A DNA stretch of 64,000 nucleotides from Streptomyces sp. NBC_01198 (GCF_036010485.1 NZ_CP108568.1:62001-126000), one strand, 5' to 3'; positions 55,062 through 63,768 are shown, counted from the first letter of the stretch. Translations and numbers: made by a program. The notes: a model not told the origin generated them from the sequence alone.

Positions 55062-55164
55062 CGAACTTCTCCTTGGGTATTGACGGGTTGCGGGCCGGGT
55101 CGGGACGCCCGACCGACGGGCGAGGACCGCACCCGGGCCCGCGGGCAGGTGGACGGCGTGACGC

Positions 55165-56019
55165 TCATGCCGGCAGGAAGGCGCGGATCGCGCCGGCGAT
55201 CTCCTCGACGTGGGTCTCCAGCGCGAAGTGGCCGGTGTCGAGGAGGCGGACGTCTGCGTCCGGGATGTCGCGCCTGAAGGCCTCGGCCCCGGCGGGGAGG
55301 AAGAACGGGTCGTTCCTGCCCCAGACGGCGAGCAGCGGAGGCCTGCTGGTCCGGAAGTACTCCTGGAACGTCGGGTACAGCGCGACGTTGTCCGCGTAGT
55401 CGAGGAACAGGTCCAGCTGGATGTCGTCCGCGCCTGGGCGGGTCAGGTAGTGGTTGTCCAGCTCGTAGCCGTCCGGGCTGACCCGCGTCTCGTCGGGAAC
55501 CCCGTGGGTGTACTGCCAGACCGTCGTCTCCGGCTGGATGAGTGTCCGGATCCCGTCCCTGGTGGCCTCCGACGGGTCCTTCCAGTACGCCTGCACGGGA
55601 GCCCAGCCGTCGCTCAGACCGTCCTCGTACGCGTTGCCGTTCTGCGAGATGATCGCGGTGATCCGCTCGGGGTGCCGGGTGGCGATCCGGAACCCGACGG
55701 GCGCGCCGTAGTCGAAGACGTACAGCGCGAAGCGGTCAAGGCCGAGTGTCTCCGTCAGCCGGTCGATCACGTCGGTGATGTGCTCGAAGGTGTACTCGAA
55801 GTCGCCCCGGGCGGGCATGTCCGACTTGCCGAAGCCGGGCAGGTCGGGAGCGATGATGTGGAACCGGTCCGCGAGCAGCGGGATCAGCTCCCGGAACATG
55901 TGGCCGGCCGACGGGAAGCCGTGCAGCAGGATCAGTGCAGGCGCGTCCGCTGCGCCGGCCTCGCGATAGAACACCTTCAGACCGTCCACATCCGCGGTGC
56001 GGTATGCGATGTCCGCCAT
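55165..56019 (-). CDS. Alpha/beta hydrolase (epoxide hydrolase/dehalogenase group)
   Basis: A 284-residue alpha/beta hydrolase. The oxyanion HGFPSAGHMF lies near residue 34, the nucleophile is Asp103 in LYVFDYGAPVGFR (not Ser), the acid Asp237 in WGRNDPFFL and the base His264 in LDTGHFALETH. An Asp nucleophile places it with epoxide hydrolases and haloacid or haloalkane dehalogenases. The cap region around residues 130-200 varies in the family. It is transcribed in the same direction as the SDR, with a shared motif in its promoter. Confidence 0.85.
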   Translation of the reverse strand: MADIAYRTADVDGLKVFYREAGAADAPALILLHGFPSAGHMFRELIPLLADRFHIIAPDLPGFGKSDMPARGDFEYTFEHITDVIDRLTETLGLDRFALYVFDYGAPVGFRIATRHPERITAIISQNGNAYEDGLSDGWAPVQAYWKDPSEATRDGIRTLIQPETTVWQYTHGVPDETRVSPDGYELDNHYLTRPGADDIQLDLFLDYADNVALYPTFQEYFRTSRPPLLAVWGRNDPFFLPAGAEAFRRDIPDADVRLLDTGHFALETHVEEIAGAIRAFLPA

Positions 56020-56091
56020 CGTGGGTCGCCTCTTCCTTCGGGAACGCGGCCGACGGTGCGTGGCCGCGGTGGGCTGGGGATCACGCCCACC

Positions 56092-56123
56092 GGTAACTTT
56101 CTGGGTCTCGTTCGTAGGGTTAC
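56092..56123 (-). promoter_or_regulatory. GTAACC-N20-GTTACC element before the hydrolase
   Basis: Reading on the minus strand, GTAACC and GTTACC are separated by exactly 20 bases, about 80 bases upstream of the hydrolase start at 56019. The same arrangement and spacing occur upstream of the neighbouring hydrolase (56893-56924), with several matching bases between the arms. Confidence 0.5.
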
Positions 56124-56143
56124 TCAGTGATGCGGCACGGCCG

Positions 56144-56842
56144 TCAGCGGCCGGATTCGACCTCGCGCACCGCTTCCATGACGATGTCGACGACCGCCGA
56201 GGGTGCGGTGACCATGGGCACGTGATCGGCCGGGACCGTGCGCACCCGGGCCTTCATCCGCTCGGCCATGAAGCGCTGGGTCTCCGCGGGGATCATCCGG
56301 TCCTCCTCTGCCACCAGGAACCAGCTCGGCGCGTCCTTCCAGGCCGGACGCCCCACCGGGACCCCGATCGACGCCGCCGCGAGAGGCCGCTGGGCGGCGG
56401 CAAGCACTGCCTGGTCGTCCGTCGAGGCCTGCTGGGCGAAAGCCGTCGCGAAGGCCTCCTCGGGCAGCCAGATCAGCTGGTGGCGGTCCGGGCCGAGTTC
56501 GGGGGCCTGCGGATGCGGCTCGTTCCGGTAGAAGACATCGGCGACCGTCTCGCCCTCGTCGGGGGCGAGCGCCGCGACGTACACCAGTGCCGCGACCTTC
56601 TCGCTGGTCGTCGACGCGATCACCGCGCCGGCGTAGGCGTGCCCCACCACGACGACCGGGCCGTCGACCCGCTCCAGCGTCCGGTCGAGCGCCGCGACGT
56701 CGTCGGCAAGCGAGGTCAGCGGCAGTGGCACGGCGACCGCGCGCACCCCCTCGGACCGCAGGCCGGCGATCACCTTGTTCCAGCTGGACCCGTCGGACCA
56801 GGCGCCGTGCGCCAGTACCACCCTGACCGCGCTCTCCTGCAT
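56144..56842 (-). CDS. Alpha/beta hydrolase-like protein with Ser replaced by Ala
   Basis: A 232-residue alpha/beta hydrolase. It has HGAWSDGSSWN as oxyanion loop and an elbow GHAYAG (residues 67-72) where Ala69 stands in for the nucleophilic Ser; Asp and His near the C-terminus (VPADHVPMV) remain. It might act as a binding or pseudo-enzyme or use another chemistry. GAAGGAG precedes ATG 56842. Its promoter carries the paired GTAACC element and diverges from the CGNR regulator gene. Confidence 0.8.
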   Translation of the reverse strand: MQESAVRVVLAHGAWSDGSSWNKVIAGLRSEGVRAVAVPLPLTSLADDVAALDRTLERVDGPVVVVGHAYAGAVIASTTSEKVAALVYVAALAPDEGETVADVFYRNEPHPQAPELGPDRHQLIWLPEEAFATAFAQQASTDDQAVLAAAQRPLAAASIGVPVGRPAWKDAPSWFLVAEEDRMIPAETQRFMAERMKARVRTVPADHVPMVTAPSAVVDIVMEAVREVESGR

Positions 56843-56892
56843 CGCTACTCCTTCTGAGTCGCCCTGCTCAGGCGACATACGGACGCTCCATG

Positions 56893-56924
56893 GGTAACTC
56901 CCTTGACGTCGTCAGCGAGGTTAC
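56893..56924 (-). promoter_or_regulatory. GTAACC-N20-GTTACC element in the divergent promoter
   Basis: The same motif pair and 20-base spacing as at 56092-56123. A further GGTTACC (56961-56967) lies near the CGNR start, and a GTTACG/CGTAAC inverted repeat (56920-56940) overlaps one arm. Probable regulator sites in the divergent region. Confidence 0.55.
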
Positions 56925-57009
56925 GAAGCAGATCCGTAACTTGTCAACAGGGCGCAAGCCGGTTACCTTGCAGGAACGCACCACCAGGCACCAGGAAGGG
57001 ACAGACAGG

Positions 57010-57648
57010 ATGGTCCAACACGCTCCGGCTCTCTTTCTCGCCGACGCGCTCGGCCTGGACTTCCTCAACTCGATTGCCACACCGCTCGACAGGGAGATCG
57101 ACTGGATCGAGGACGGCGACGGCCTCCTGTCCTGGCTGGAGCAGGCGGAAGCGGCGCCGCCCCGGGTCCTCGCGGAGCTGCGCGAGCAGGCCCTGCCCGG
57201 CGAGCTCGACAAGCTCGCCGCCCAGGCGCGGAGCCTGCGCGAAGAGCTCAGAACGTTCGTCCACCAGCGCCGGGGCCGGCCCCTCCCGCCGGAGGACCTC
57301 GGGGAGCTGGCACCGCTGAACCGGCTGCTGGCGCGCGACGAGCAATTCCTCCAGCTCACCGCCGGGCCGGAGGGTGCACCCGGCCTTCACTTGCACAGGA
57401 CGCGCCGCTGGCGCTCACCCGATGCGCTGCTCCAGCCCATCGCCGAGGCGCTGGCGCGGTTCCTCAGCGAGGAGAACTTCGTGGACGTCAAGGCGTGCGA
57501 AGGGCCGGCGTGCACGCTCATGTTCGTCGACCACACCCGAGGACGCGTCCGCAGGTGGTGCAGCATGGCGATCTGCGGCAACCGCGCGAAACAGGCCGCA
57601 CACCGGACCCGGCTCAAGACCACCTCCGGCGCCGGCAGCACCGCCTGA
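57010..57648 (+). CDS. CGNR zinc-finger (ABATE) regulator
   Basis: A 212-residue protein. The ABATE N-terminal domain (PALFLADALGLDFLNSIATPLD, then a long helix) precedes the C-terminal CGNR finger: CEGPACTLMFVDHTRGRVRRWCSMAICGNRAKQAAHR, with CxxxxC and CxxxxCGNR ligands. These proteins are thought to bind DNA and regulate stress or metabolism. GGAAGGG precedes ATG 57010, which is preferred over 56890. It diverges from the Ala-nucleophile hydrolase across the GTAACC elements and is the natural candidate to bind them. Confidence 0.85.
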   Translation: MVQHAPALFLADALGLDFLNSIATPLDREIDWIEDGDGLLSWLEQAEAAPPRVLAELREQALPGELDKLAAQARSLREELRTFVHQRRGRPLPPEDLGELAPLNRLLARDEQFLQLTAGPEGAPGLHLHRTRRWRSPDALLQPIAEALARFLSEENFVDVKACEGPACTLMFVDHTRGRVRRWCSMAICGNRAKQAAHRTRLKTTSGAGSTA

Positions 57649-57750
57649 CGTCTGCGCAGCTGGGTGCGTCGGACGTCAGATGTCAGAGGTCAGAGGCCGT
57701 CCGGAAAAACCATGCAGCGGGGAACCGCGACAGGTGGGGATACTGGCCCG

Positions 57751-58413
57751 GTGAGCAACGCCATGGCCGAATACGAAGCGGACACCGAGCAGTTGAAGCG
57801 AAGGGTCTACCTCGGCCTGCGCGAGGGCAACCTCGACCCGCAGGACGTCGTCGCTCTCGCCTGCGAGCTGCTCGACTGGTCCCGCTGCACGGAGGCGGTC
57901 CTGGAGGTTGTCGAGCGGAACCCGGCGGAGGTGCCGCGGGCGGAGATGACCGCGCTGGCCCGGCGCGTCCTGGACGACGCGGGCTTCGATCCCGGCTTCG
58001 ACCTCGCCCCCGGGCGTCTGGAGACGTTGCGCGCCGCGCTGCGCATTGCCGCCCGCGACCTGCCCACGCGCGGGATCGAGGGCGAGCCGCAGATCGAGGT
58101 CCTGGAGGACTGGTTCGCGGTGGGAGCCGGTGTCCGCCTTGCCGGCGGCGAACGGCTCGACTGGGGCGGCCACATCCTGCCTGGCATGTGCGACGACCCG
58201 ACCACGGCACTGACCAGCCTGGCGGTCCTGATCCAGGAGAGCCTGCTCGAATGGACCTGGCAGGTCTGGCCGGTGTGTCCCCGGCACGACCTCGGTGTCC
58301 ACGGCTCGCAGCGGGGGCGCGAGGCCGTGTGGTGGTGCGCGGGCGACGGCGGACACGTGCTGGCGCCGGTCGGCGAGCTCGCGAACGTTCTCGGCCGCCG
58401 TCGTCCCACGTAG
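57751..58413 (+). CDS. Hypothetical protein, 220 aa
   Basis: A soluble helical protein (EYEADTEQLKRRVYLGLREGNLDPQDVVALACELLDW, then LAPGRLETLRAALRIAARDL) with a C-terminal block WQVWPVCPRHDLGVHGSQRGREAVWWCAGDGGHV holding a His/Cys set that could bind metal. GTG 57751 or ATG 57763 may start. Family not recognised. Confidence 0.6.
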   Translation: MSNAMAEYEADTEQLKRRVYLGLREGNLDPQDVVALACELLDWSRCTEAVLEVVERNPAEVPRAEMTALARRVLDDAGFDPGFDLAPGRLETLRAALRIAARDLPTRGIEGEPQIEVLEDWFAVGAGVRLAGGERLDWGGHILPGMCDDPTTALTSLAVLIQESLLEWTWQVWPVCPRHDLGVHGSQRGREAVWWCAGDGGHVLAPVGELANVLGRRRPT

Positions 58414-58590
58414 TGCTGCGGCGCGGAGAAGTGCGTCTCATCGGCCGCTCGTAGCCCGTCACAGCCTCCCGGTAGTCCGGCGGTTCCGCCCCCCGGGAGG
58501 TTCCTGGCGTGCGCACGGCCCCGGACGGCGTAGTGCCGATTGCCACGCGGGCGGTGTGTCGTTAGCGGAAGGAGAGGAAGGAGATCCGCC

Positions 58591-59148
58591 ATGACGACAC
58601 AGGGATCCGCAAAACAGCCCACCGCCGAGCTCGACGACCGCTACAGCTCCGCGCTCAATCCCCGCCCCGGCGCCGCGGCCGCCACGGCGACCGAATGGGA
58701 TCAGGCACAGCAGCACCTCGAGGCCGCCGGGATCTTCTGGCTGTCCACAGCGCGACCCGACGGCCGGCAGCACGTCACTCCCGTGATCGCCGCCTGGCAC
58801 GAAGGAGTGCTGTACTTCTCCACCGGCACGCACGAGCAGAAGGCAAAGAACCTGGCCCATGACGGCCACTGCGCACTGACCACCGGGGGGAACTCCCTCA
58901 CCGAGGGGCTCGACCTCGTGGTCGAGGGCACGGCGCAGCGGGTTGCCGATCCGGCAGCCCTGGAGGTGATGATCACGGCGTACGAGGCGAAGTACCGGTC
59001 GCACATCACGTCACCCGAGGGCACCTTCCACGGCATCGGGGACGCCATCCGCGGTGGCCACGTGGCGGCTTTCGCGGTGACCCCGGCCGCCGCGTACGGC
59101 TTCGGTCGCAACGGTGGGGTGTACACCCACACCCGGTGGACGTTCTGA
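58591..59148 (+). CDS. Pyridoxamine-phosphate-oxidase-like split-barrel protein
   Basis: A 185-residue flavin-binding barrel of the PPOX/F420-binding group: GIFWLSTARPDGRQHVTPVIAAWHEGVLYFSTGTHEQKAKNLAHDGHCALTTGG shows the FMN/F420-binding strands, followed by VEGTAQRV and a C-terminal domain with YGFGRN. In actinobacteria this group often uses F420. AAGGAG lies 6 bases before ATG 58591. It ends just before strong palindromes that would act as a terminator. Confidence 0.85.
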   Translation: MTTQGSAKQPTAELDDRYSSALNPRPGAAAATATEWDQAQQHLEAAGIFWLSTARPDGRQHVTPVIAAWHEGVLYFSTGTHEQKAKNLAHDGHCALTTGGNSLTEGLDLVVEGTAQRVADPAALEVMITAYEAKYRSHITSPEGTFHGIGDAIRGGHVAAFAVTPAAAYGFGRNGGVYTHTRWTF

Positions 59149-59193
59149 GCAACGGCGCCTGCCCCAGCTGTGGATCGCGACCCGCGTGACGGC

Positions 59194-59248
59194 CGGGAGC
59201 CGTGACGGCGGCCGCCGTCACGGCTCCCGTGGTCCGCGCGCGGACCAC
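59194..59248. terminator. Twin perfect palindromes after the PPOX gene
   Basis: The first palindrome (59194-59229) is 36 bases with no loop (CGGGAGCCGTGACGGCGG and its exact complement). The second (59229-59248) is 20 bases (GTGGTCCGCG/CGCGGACCAC) and shares one base with the first. They follow the PPOX stop and can fold as two terminator stems or a cruciform. No gene lies inside. Confidence 0.6.
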
Positions 59249-59321
59249 GGCGGGATCACCTCGGCGCAGCCCGGCTGCGGTCAGCGGCCCCGTCCGGCCG
59301 GCACGCGGGCTCGCGTGGGGC

Positions 59322-59585
59322 GGCCGGACGGGGCAGCAGTACGCCGTCGCCTTCGCCGCGGCGCTGGGCGAGCCCGTGGGCTACCGTCCGATGAGCATCG
59401 AGCAGTTCCGCGCACAGGGGCTGCCCACCAGCAACGAACTCGCCAACATGTTCCGCTACTACCGCGACGCCGAGGCCGAATTCATCGGCGCCAGGCAGTT
59501 GGACGGAGTACGCGAGCTCAACCCGCGGCTGGAGTCGTTCGCACAGTGGCTCCGGCTCCACCAGGGCTCCTTCACCGGCCTGTGA
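59322..59585 (+). pseudogene. C-terminal fragment of an NmrA-like NAD-binding protein
   Basis: From GRTGQQYAVAFAAALGEPV onward the frame matches the C-terminal part of NmrA/HSCARG-type NAD(P)-binding proteins (IEQFRAQGLPTSNELANMFRYYRDAEAEF...LRLHQGSF). The Rossmann N-terminus is absent and the upstream sequence is unrelated palindromic DNA, so this is a 5'-truncated relic. Confidence 0.5.
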
Positions 59586-59624
59586 GATGCTCCCGGGCGA
59601 CCGGCACGGCTACTGTGTCGCAGC

Positions 59625-60269
59625 ATGAAAGCGGACAGCTGGTTGGTGGACACCTCGGTCTCGTACGACACGGTGGCAGCAAGCTACGCCGACAAAATGC
59701 GCGGCGTTCTGGGTGACGAGCCCTACATACGGGCAGCTCTGGCCCTGTTCGCCGACGCCGTCCGTGGCGCCGGCGGAGGGCCCGTGGCCGACGTGGGATG
59801 CGGACCGGGCCATATCACCGCCCACCTCAACAGCCTGGGCGTCGACGCCTTCGGAATCGACCTCTCCCCCGGGATGGTCGAGGTGGCTCGCGGTGACCAC
59901 CCGGGAGTCCGGTTCGAGGTCGGCTCGATGACGGCTCTCGACCTCGACGAGGCGTCCATCGCCGGCGCGCTCTCCTTCTGGTCGCTGATCCACATCCCTG
60001 ACGAGGCCGTCCCGGCGGTGCTCGCCGGCTTCAGGCGAGTGCTGCGTTCCGGAGCACCGCTGCTGATCGGCTTTCACGTGGGCGACGGGTCGAAGCTCAA
60101 GACGGAGGGCTACGGCGGTCACCCGATGAAGGTCCACGTCCACCGGCGCCGGCCCGCCCGAGTGGGCGCTTGGCTGCGCGAGGCCGGGTTCACGGTCGAG
60201 GCCGAGATGCTGCTCGATCCGGAAGGAAGCGCTCCGGGTGCGATCCTCTTCACTCGCAGTTCCGGCTGA
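59625..60269 (+). CDS. Class I SAM methyltransferase
   Basis: A 214-residue methyltransferase (SVSYDTVAASYADKM start, motif I VADVGCGPGHITAHL, D in GIDLSPGMVEVA, motif III FEVGSMTALDLDEASI, RRVLRSGAPLLIGFHV). ATG 59625 lies 40 bases after the NmrA fragment's stop. Substrate unknown. Confidence 0.85.
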   Translation: MKADSWLVDTSVSYDTVAASYADKMRGVLGDEPYIRAALALFADAVRGAGGGPVADVGCGPGHITAHLNSLGVDAFGIDLSPGMVEVARGDHPGVRFEVGSMTALDLDEASIAGALSFWSLIHIPDEAVPAVLAGFRRVLRSGAPLLIGFHVGDGSKLKTEGYGGHPMKVHVHRRRPARVGAWLREAGFTVEAEMLLDPEGSAPGAILFTRSSG

Positions 60270-60523
60270 CGCGTAGCTCTTTCATCCAGGTGACGGCAAG
60301 GACCGCCGGACCACCTCCAGAAGACGCCGGGGCCCGGGCCATTCGGTTCCGGGGCAGGGCTCAGGCCTTCTTGACACGACTGCGCTGCGCCCGTGCCGCC
60401 GTCCGGGCCGGCGGAACATCCTTGTGCCGGCCTCGCACCGGGTCCGATAATCATGCGTTGACACGAGTCGATCTCTTTCGAGGACCAGACTCCAGCCGAC
60501 ATGACATGGGGGGAGAGACCTCG

Positions 60524-61480
60524 ATGCCCTTGACCGATCTCACGGTCCCGCAGCTCGCGGCGTACCGCTGCGCCACTCCGGAGCCAGCGGATTTCGACGC
60601 GTTCTGGAAGCGCACTCTGGCGGAGGCCCAGCCGTCGGCGAGCTTCGCGTCGCATCCGACACCGCTGCGTACCGTCACCGTCCAGGATGTGACCTTCACC
60701 GGCTTCGGTGGAGCGGCAGTACGCGGGTGGTTGCTGGTGCCGGCCCACGCCGAGGGGCCGCTGCCCTGCGTGGTGGAGATCCCGGGCTACGGCGGCGGGC
60801 GCGGCCTGCCGCACGACTCGCTCGTCTACTCGGCCGCCGGGTACGCACACTTCATCATGGACCTGCGCGGTCAGGGGGCGCACTGGCTGGTCGGTGACAC
60901 CCCCGATCCGGACGCCTCCCCGGAACCGCACTACCCCGGCTTCATGACCAGTGGCATCGCCCTCCCGGAGAGTTACTACTTCCGACGGGTCATCACGGAC
61001 GCGGTGTGCGCGGTGCGCGCGATCGCCGCGCATCCGGCTGTCGACGCGGAACGCATCGCTCTGATGGGCGGCAGCGCCGGTGCGGGTGTCGCGCTCGCGG
61101 CGACCGGGCTCGGCGCTCCCGTGCGCTGCCTGATCGCCGACGTGCCCTACCTGTGCGACATTCGGCGCGGGTGCGAGCTCGCCACCGAGGGCCCCTACCT
61201 TGAGGTGGTGGGCTTTCTGCGCGCTCGGCGCGACCTCGTCGACCAGGTCATGCGGACGCTGTCCTACGTCGACGGGGTGTTCTTCGCGCGGCGGGCATCG
61301 GTTCCGGCGCTCTTCAGCGCCGCGCTGATGGACCCGATATGCCCGCCGTCGACGGCGTACGCGGCCTACAACGCCTACGCCGGCCCCGCGGAGATGAGGC
61401 TGTGGGAGTTCAACGGGCACGAGGGCGGCGAAGGCTTCCAGCAGTTGCGCCGGCTGGACTTCCTCGCCGAGGCACTGTGA
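60524..61480 (+). CDS. CE7-type carbohydrate esterase (acetylxylan esterase family)
   Basis: A 318-residue esterase matching the AXE1/CE7 family: LTVPQLAAYRCATPEPADFDAFWKRTLAE start, the RGQ motif in MDLRGQGAHW, the nucleophile elbow GGSAGAG (family GxSxG), the acid in DPICPPSTAYAAYNAYAG and His in NGHEGGE. Such enzymes deacetylate acetylated sugars or cephalosporins. GGGGGGAGAG sits 6 bases before ATG 60524. Cytoplasmic; no signal peptide. The 60270-60523 gap shows no gene. Confidence 0.85.
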   Translation: MPLTDLTVPQLAAYRCATPEPADFDAFWKRTLAEAQPSASFASHPTPLRTVTVQDVTFTGFGGAAVRGWLLVPAHAEGPLPCVVEIPGYGGGRGLPHDSLVYSAAGYAHFIMDLRGQGAHWLVGDTPDPDASPEPHYPGFMTSGIALPESYYFRRVITDAVCAVRAIAAHPAVDAERIALMGGSAGAGVALAATGLGAPVRCLIADVPYLCDIRRGCELATEGPYLEVVGFLRARRDLVDQVMRTLSYVDGVFFARRASVPALFSAALMDPICPPSTAYAAYNAYAGPAEMRLWEFNGHEGGEGFQQLRRLDFLAEAL

Positions 61481-61530
61481 GACGGTCCCGCTTCTCGCGG
61501 GCGGCGCGTGCCCGGGCGTCCGAGGCGGCG

Positions 61531-61959
61531 TCAGCGCAGGCCCAGGCCCTTCATCGTGCGCGCGTCGAGGCTGCCCGCGCGACGCCGGAAAGCCGAGAGC
61601 GAGACGGTGCGCAGCTCGTTGGTCTCCAGGTAGCTCCGCCGGCCCTCGGCGTCGTCGACGGTGCCGACCGGAAGCGCGACGACCCCGGGGAGTTCCTCGT
61701 GGAAGCGGGAGGTGATCTTCGCGACCCTCGCCTTCCGGCCCCGCACCGATATGACCAGGCACGGGCGGTCCTTCGCCCCGACGACGTCCTCGTAGGGGAC
61801 CTCGGCCCACCACACCTCGCCACGCCGAGGGCCACTGCCACGAGCCGGGGCGGTGGAGGGCGTGGACCCCTGGCGGATTCGCCGCCATGCCACCACCACG
61901 GCTGCCGCCACTGCCATGAGGACGACGGCACCCGTCACCACCCAGATCTGCGAGCTCAT
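61531..61959 (-). CDS. Membrane-anchored PemK/MazF-like toxin-fold protein
   Basis: A 142-residue protein with one N-terminal span (SQIWVVTGAVVLMAVAAAVVV) followed by a PemK-like domain: RRGEVWWAEVPYEDVVGAKDRPCLVISVRGRKARVAKI, typical of the fold's RNase toxins. No antitoxin-sized partner is adjacent, so whether it is an RNase is unproven. AGGA sits 6 bases before ATG 61959; ATG 61992 is also in frame. Transcribed toward the GNAT gene direction's opposite. Confidence 0.75.
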   Translation of the reverse strand: MSSQIWVVTGAVVLMAVAAAVVVAWRRIRQGSTPSTAPARGSGPRRGEVWWAEVPYEDVVGAKDRPCLVISVRGRKARVAKITSRFHEELPGVVALPVGTVDDAEGRRSYLETNELRTVSLSAFRRRAGSLDARTMKGLGLR

Positions 61960-62104
61960 CGGCGGTTCCTCTTCCGTCAGGCACGTGGACACCTGGGAGC
62001 GGCCTGCTCCCTGCCCGGACGACTTCCCTCGTCCGGCGCGCCTACCCCCCGCGCCGGCGCCCAGCTCGCGGTGACGCGGCCGCCGACGGGCTCCGTGACA
62101 GCTC

Positions 62105-62632
62105 TCAGCCGCCGAGGATCCGCTCCCACAGCAGCCCGTCCCGCCAGCTCCCGTCGAGGAAGATCGAGGAGTGCGCGACGCCGTACGGGGCGAAGCCGTT
62201 GCGGCGCAGCACCCGCTGTGAGGGCAGATTCTCCAGGTTGGTGGACGCTTCGGCCCGGTGCAGGCCGAGTTCGTCCGTCATCACCTGGAGCAGCAGCCCG
62301 ACGGCGCGCCCCGCGTGCCCCTGGTTCTGGGCGACGCTCGCGATCCAGTAGCCGACGGAGCCGCGGCGCAGGTGCGGCTGGGGCAGGATGCCTCCGACGG
62401 TGACCTGCCCGATCACCTGGTCGTCGGCGAGGACCACACCCGGCCAGACCGCGCCGGCCCGGTGCCCGGCCAGCAGGCCGTCGATCCGCGCGGCCTGGCC
62501 CTCCGGGGTGAAGAAGTCGGCCGGATGGGCCGGTTCCCACGGCCGGAAGGCCTCGACGTCCCGCACCCGATGCGCGGCGATCGTGGCGGCGTCGGCGGGC
62601 TCGATCAGGCGGATCCTGGTGCTGCTGTGCAT
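62105..62632 (-). CDS. GNAT (RimJ/RimL-like) acetyltransferase
   Basis: A 175-residue GNAT: TRIRLIEPADAATIAAHRVRD, GQVTVGGILPQPHLRRGSVGYWIASVAQNQGHAGRAVGLLLQVM with the acetyl-CoA Q/RxxGxA loop, and SQRVLRRNGF. Probably N-acetylates ribosomal or metabolite amines. ATG 62632 is chosen over 62830; upstream frame is low-complexity. Confidence 0.85.
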   Translation of the reverse strand: MHSSTRIRLIEPADAATIAAHRVRDVEAFRPWEPAHPADFFTPEGQAARIDGLLAGHRAGAVWPGVVLADDQVIGQVTVGGILPQPHLRRGSVGYWIASVAQNQGHAGRAVGLLLQVMTDELGLHRAEASTNLENLPSQRVLRRNGFAPYGVAHSSIFLDGSWRDGLLWERILGG

Positions 62633-62817
62633 GGGGGCTGACCTCGTCGCGACGTCGGATGAAACGGTTAGCCTACGTGAGCTCCCCGGCCCGCCCCGAG
62701 GTCGGTTCGTCTCCGGCCGGTCAGGCGGCGGCCCCGGCCGGCAACGCGACTGCGACGGCGCTGCCCCACCCGGCCGGCAGATGGACAGGCACATGCGTGA
62801 GTACGAAAGGCATCGCG

Positions 62818-63111
62818 ATGGAAGAGGCACGACTGCCGGAGATTCTTGCCGAGTGGACGGACTTCGACGTGGCGGGATATCGGCTCGGCAGATTCATCGG
62901 GGCGGTACCGCAGGAACGGAGTTTCGGGTCCATGAAGGGAGCGTTCTGGATCGACGGTTTTCCGCTCGGCATCATGCTGGACGAGATGCTCGAAAGCATG
63001 GTCAAGGCAGGGGTCCTGCAGAAGAACGACGACCTGCAGTACCGGTGGAATCCCGTGCAGCCGGATCCCGACGAGTCCCTCGACGAGGAGCCGCTGCCCC
63101 CTTTGCGGTGA
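62818..63111 (+). CDS. Hypothetical protein, 97 aa
   Basis: A soluble acidic protein (MEEARLPEILAEWTDFDVAGYRLGR, SFGSMKGAFWIDGFPLGIMLDEMLESMVKAGVLQKN). AAAGG lies 6 bases before ATG 62818. The SFGSMKGAFW block looks conserved, but I do not recognise the family. Confidence 0.55.
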   Translation: MEEARLPEILAEWTDFDVAGYRLGRFIGAVPQERSFGSMKGAFWIDGFPLGIMLDEMLESMVKAGVLQKNDDLQYRWNPVQPDPDESLDEEPLPPLR

Positions 63112-63366
63112 CCCGCGGCGAAGTCCGCCATCGGCTCGGGCGACGGCCTCCGTACGGGCGACGGCCGGGCTGCTCCGGATACCCGACGCGACACGGCCGG
63201 CGAGTCGTGTCCTCCCGGCGATTCTGCGATGGGGCTCATATGCTCGTCTGCGCCGCCTTTTTGTACGGACCCTTCCGCCGGTGGGGGTGCCGCTCCCGGC
63301 GATAATCCGCGCGCCATACATATTCTTCGCGGCCGGCGCATCCCGAACGACGAAAGGACCGTGGAA

Positions 63367-63768
63367 GTGACGACCCTGACGCTGCAGGAGGCGATGGACC
63401 GCACGGCCGCCGGTATCGCCAAAGCCACCGAAATGGGCGTGGCCATGAACGTCGCCATCGTGGATGCCGGGGGCCATCTGCTGCACTTCTCGCGGATGGA
63501 AGACGCCTGGCTCGGCTCCGTCGACATCGCGGTCAAGAAGGCGCGGACCGCCGTGCTGTTCAAGATGCCGTCCGCGGCGATCGGCGAACTGTCACAGCCG
63601 GGCGGCGACCTGTACAACATCGAGATCACCAACGGCGGGCTGGTCTCCTTCAGCGGCGGCCTGCCCATCGTCGGCGCGGACGGCCGCATCGTCGGTGGGG
63701 TGGGGGCCTCGGGCGGCCTGATCTCCGAGGACGCCGCCGTCGCCGAGGCGTGTCTCGCCCACCAGTAG
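63367..63768 (+). CDS. GlcG/HbpS-like heme-binding protein
   Basis: A 133-residue protein of the DUF336/GlcG/HbpS family: TLTLQEAMDRTAAGIAKATEMGVAMNVAIVDAGGHLLHFSRMEDAW, KKARTAVLFKMPSA, NGGLVSFSGGLPIVGADGRIVGGVGASGG. HbpS-type members bind heme or other ligands. There is no signal peptide and no two-component partner. GAAAGGA lies 8 bases before GTG 63367; GTG 63361 is too close to that site. Confidence 0.82.
   Translation: MTTLTLQEAMDRTAAGIAKATEMGVAMNVAIVDAGGHLLHFSRMEDAWLGSVDIAVKKARTAVLFKMPSAAIGELSQPGGDLYNIEITNGGLVSFSGGLPIVGADGRIVGGVGASGGLISEDAAVAEACLAHQ

Noticed and set aside
60119..61984. A 621-residue minus-strand open frame
   Set aside because: Antisense to the methyltransferase and CE7-type esterase genes
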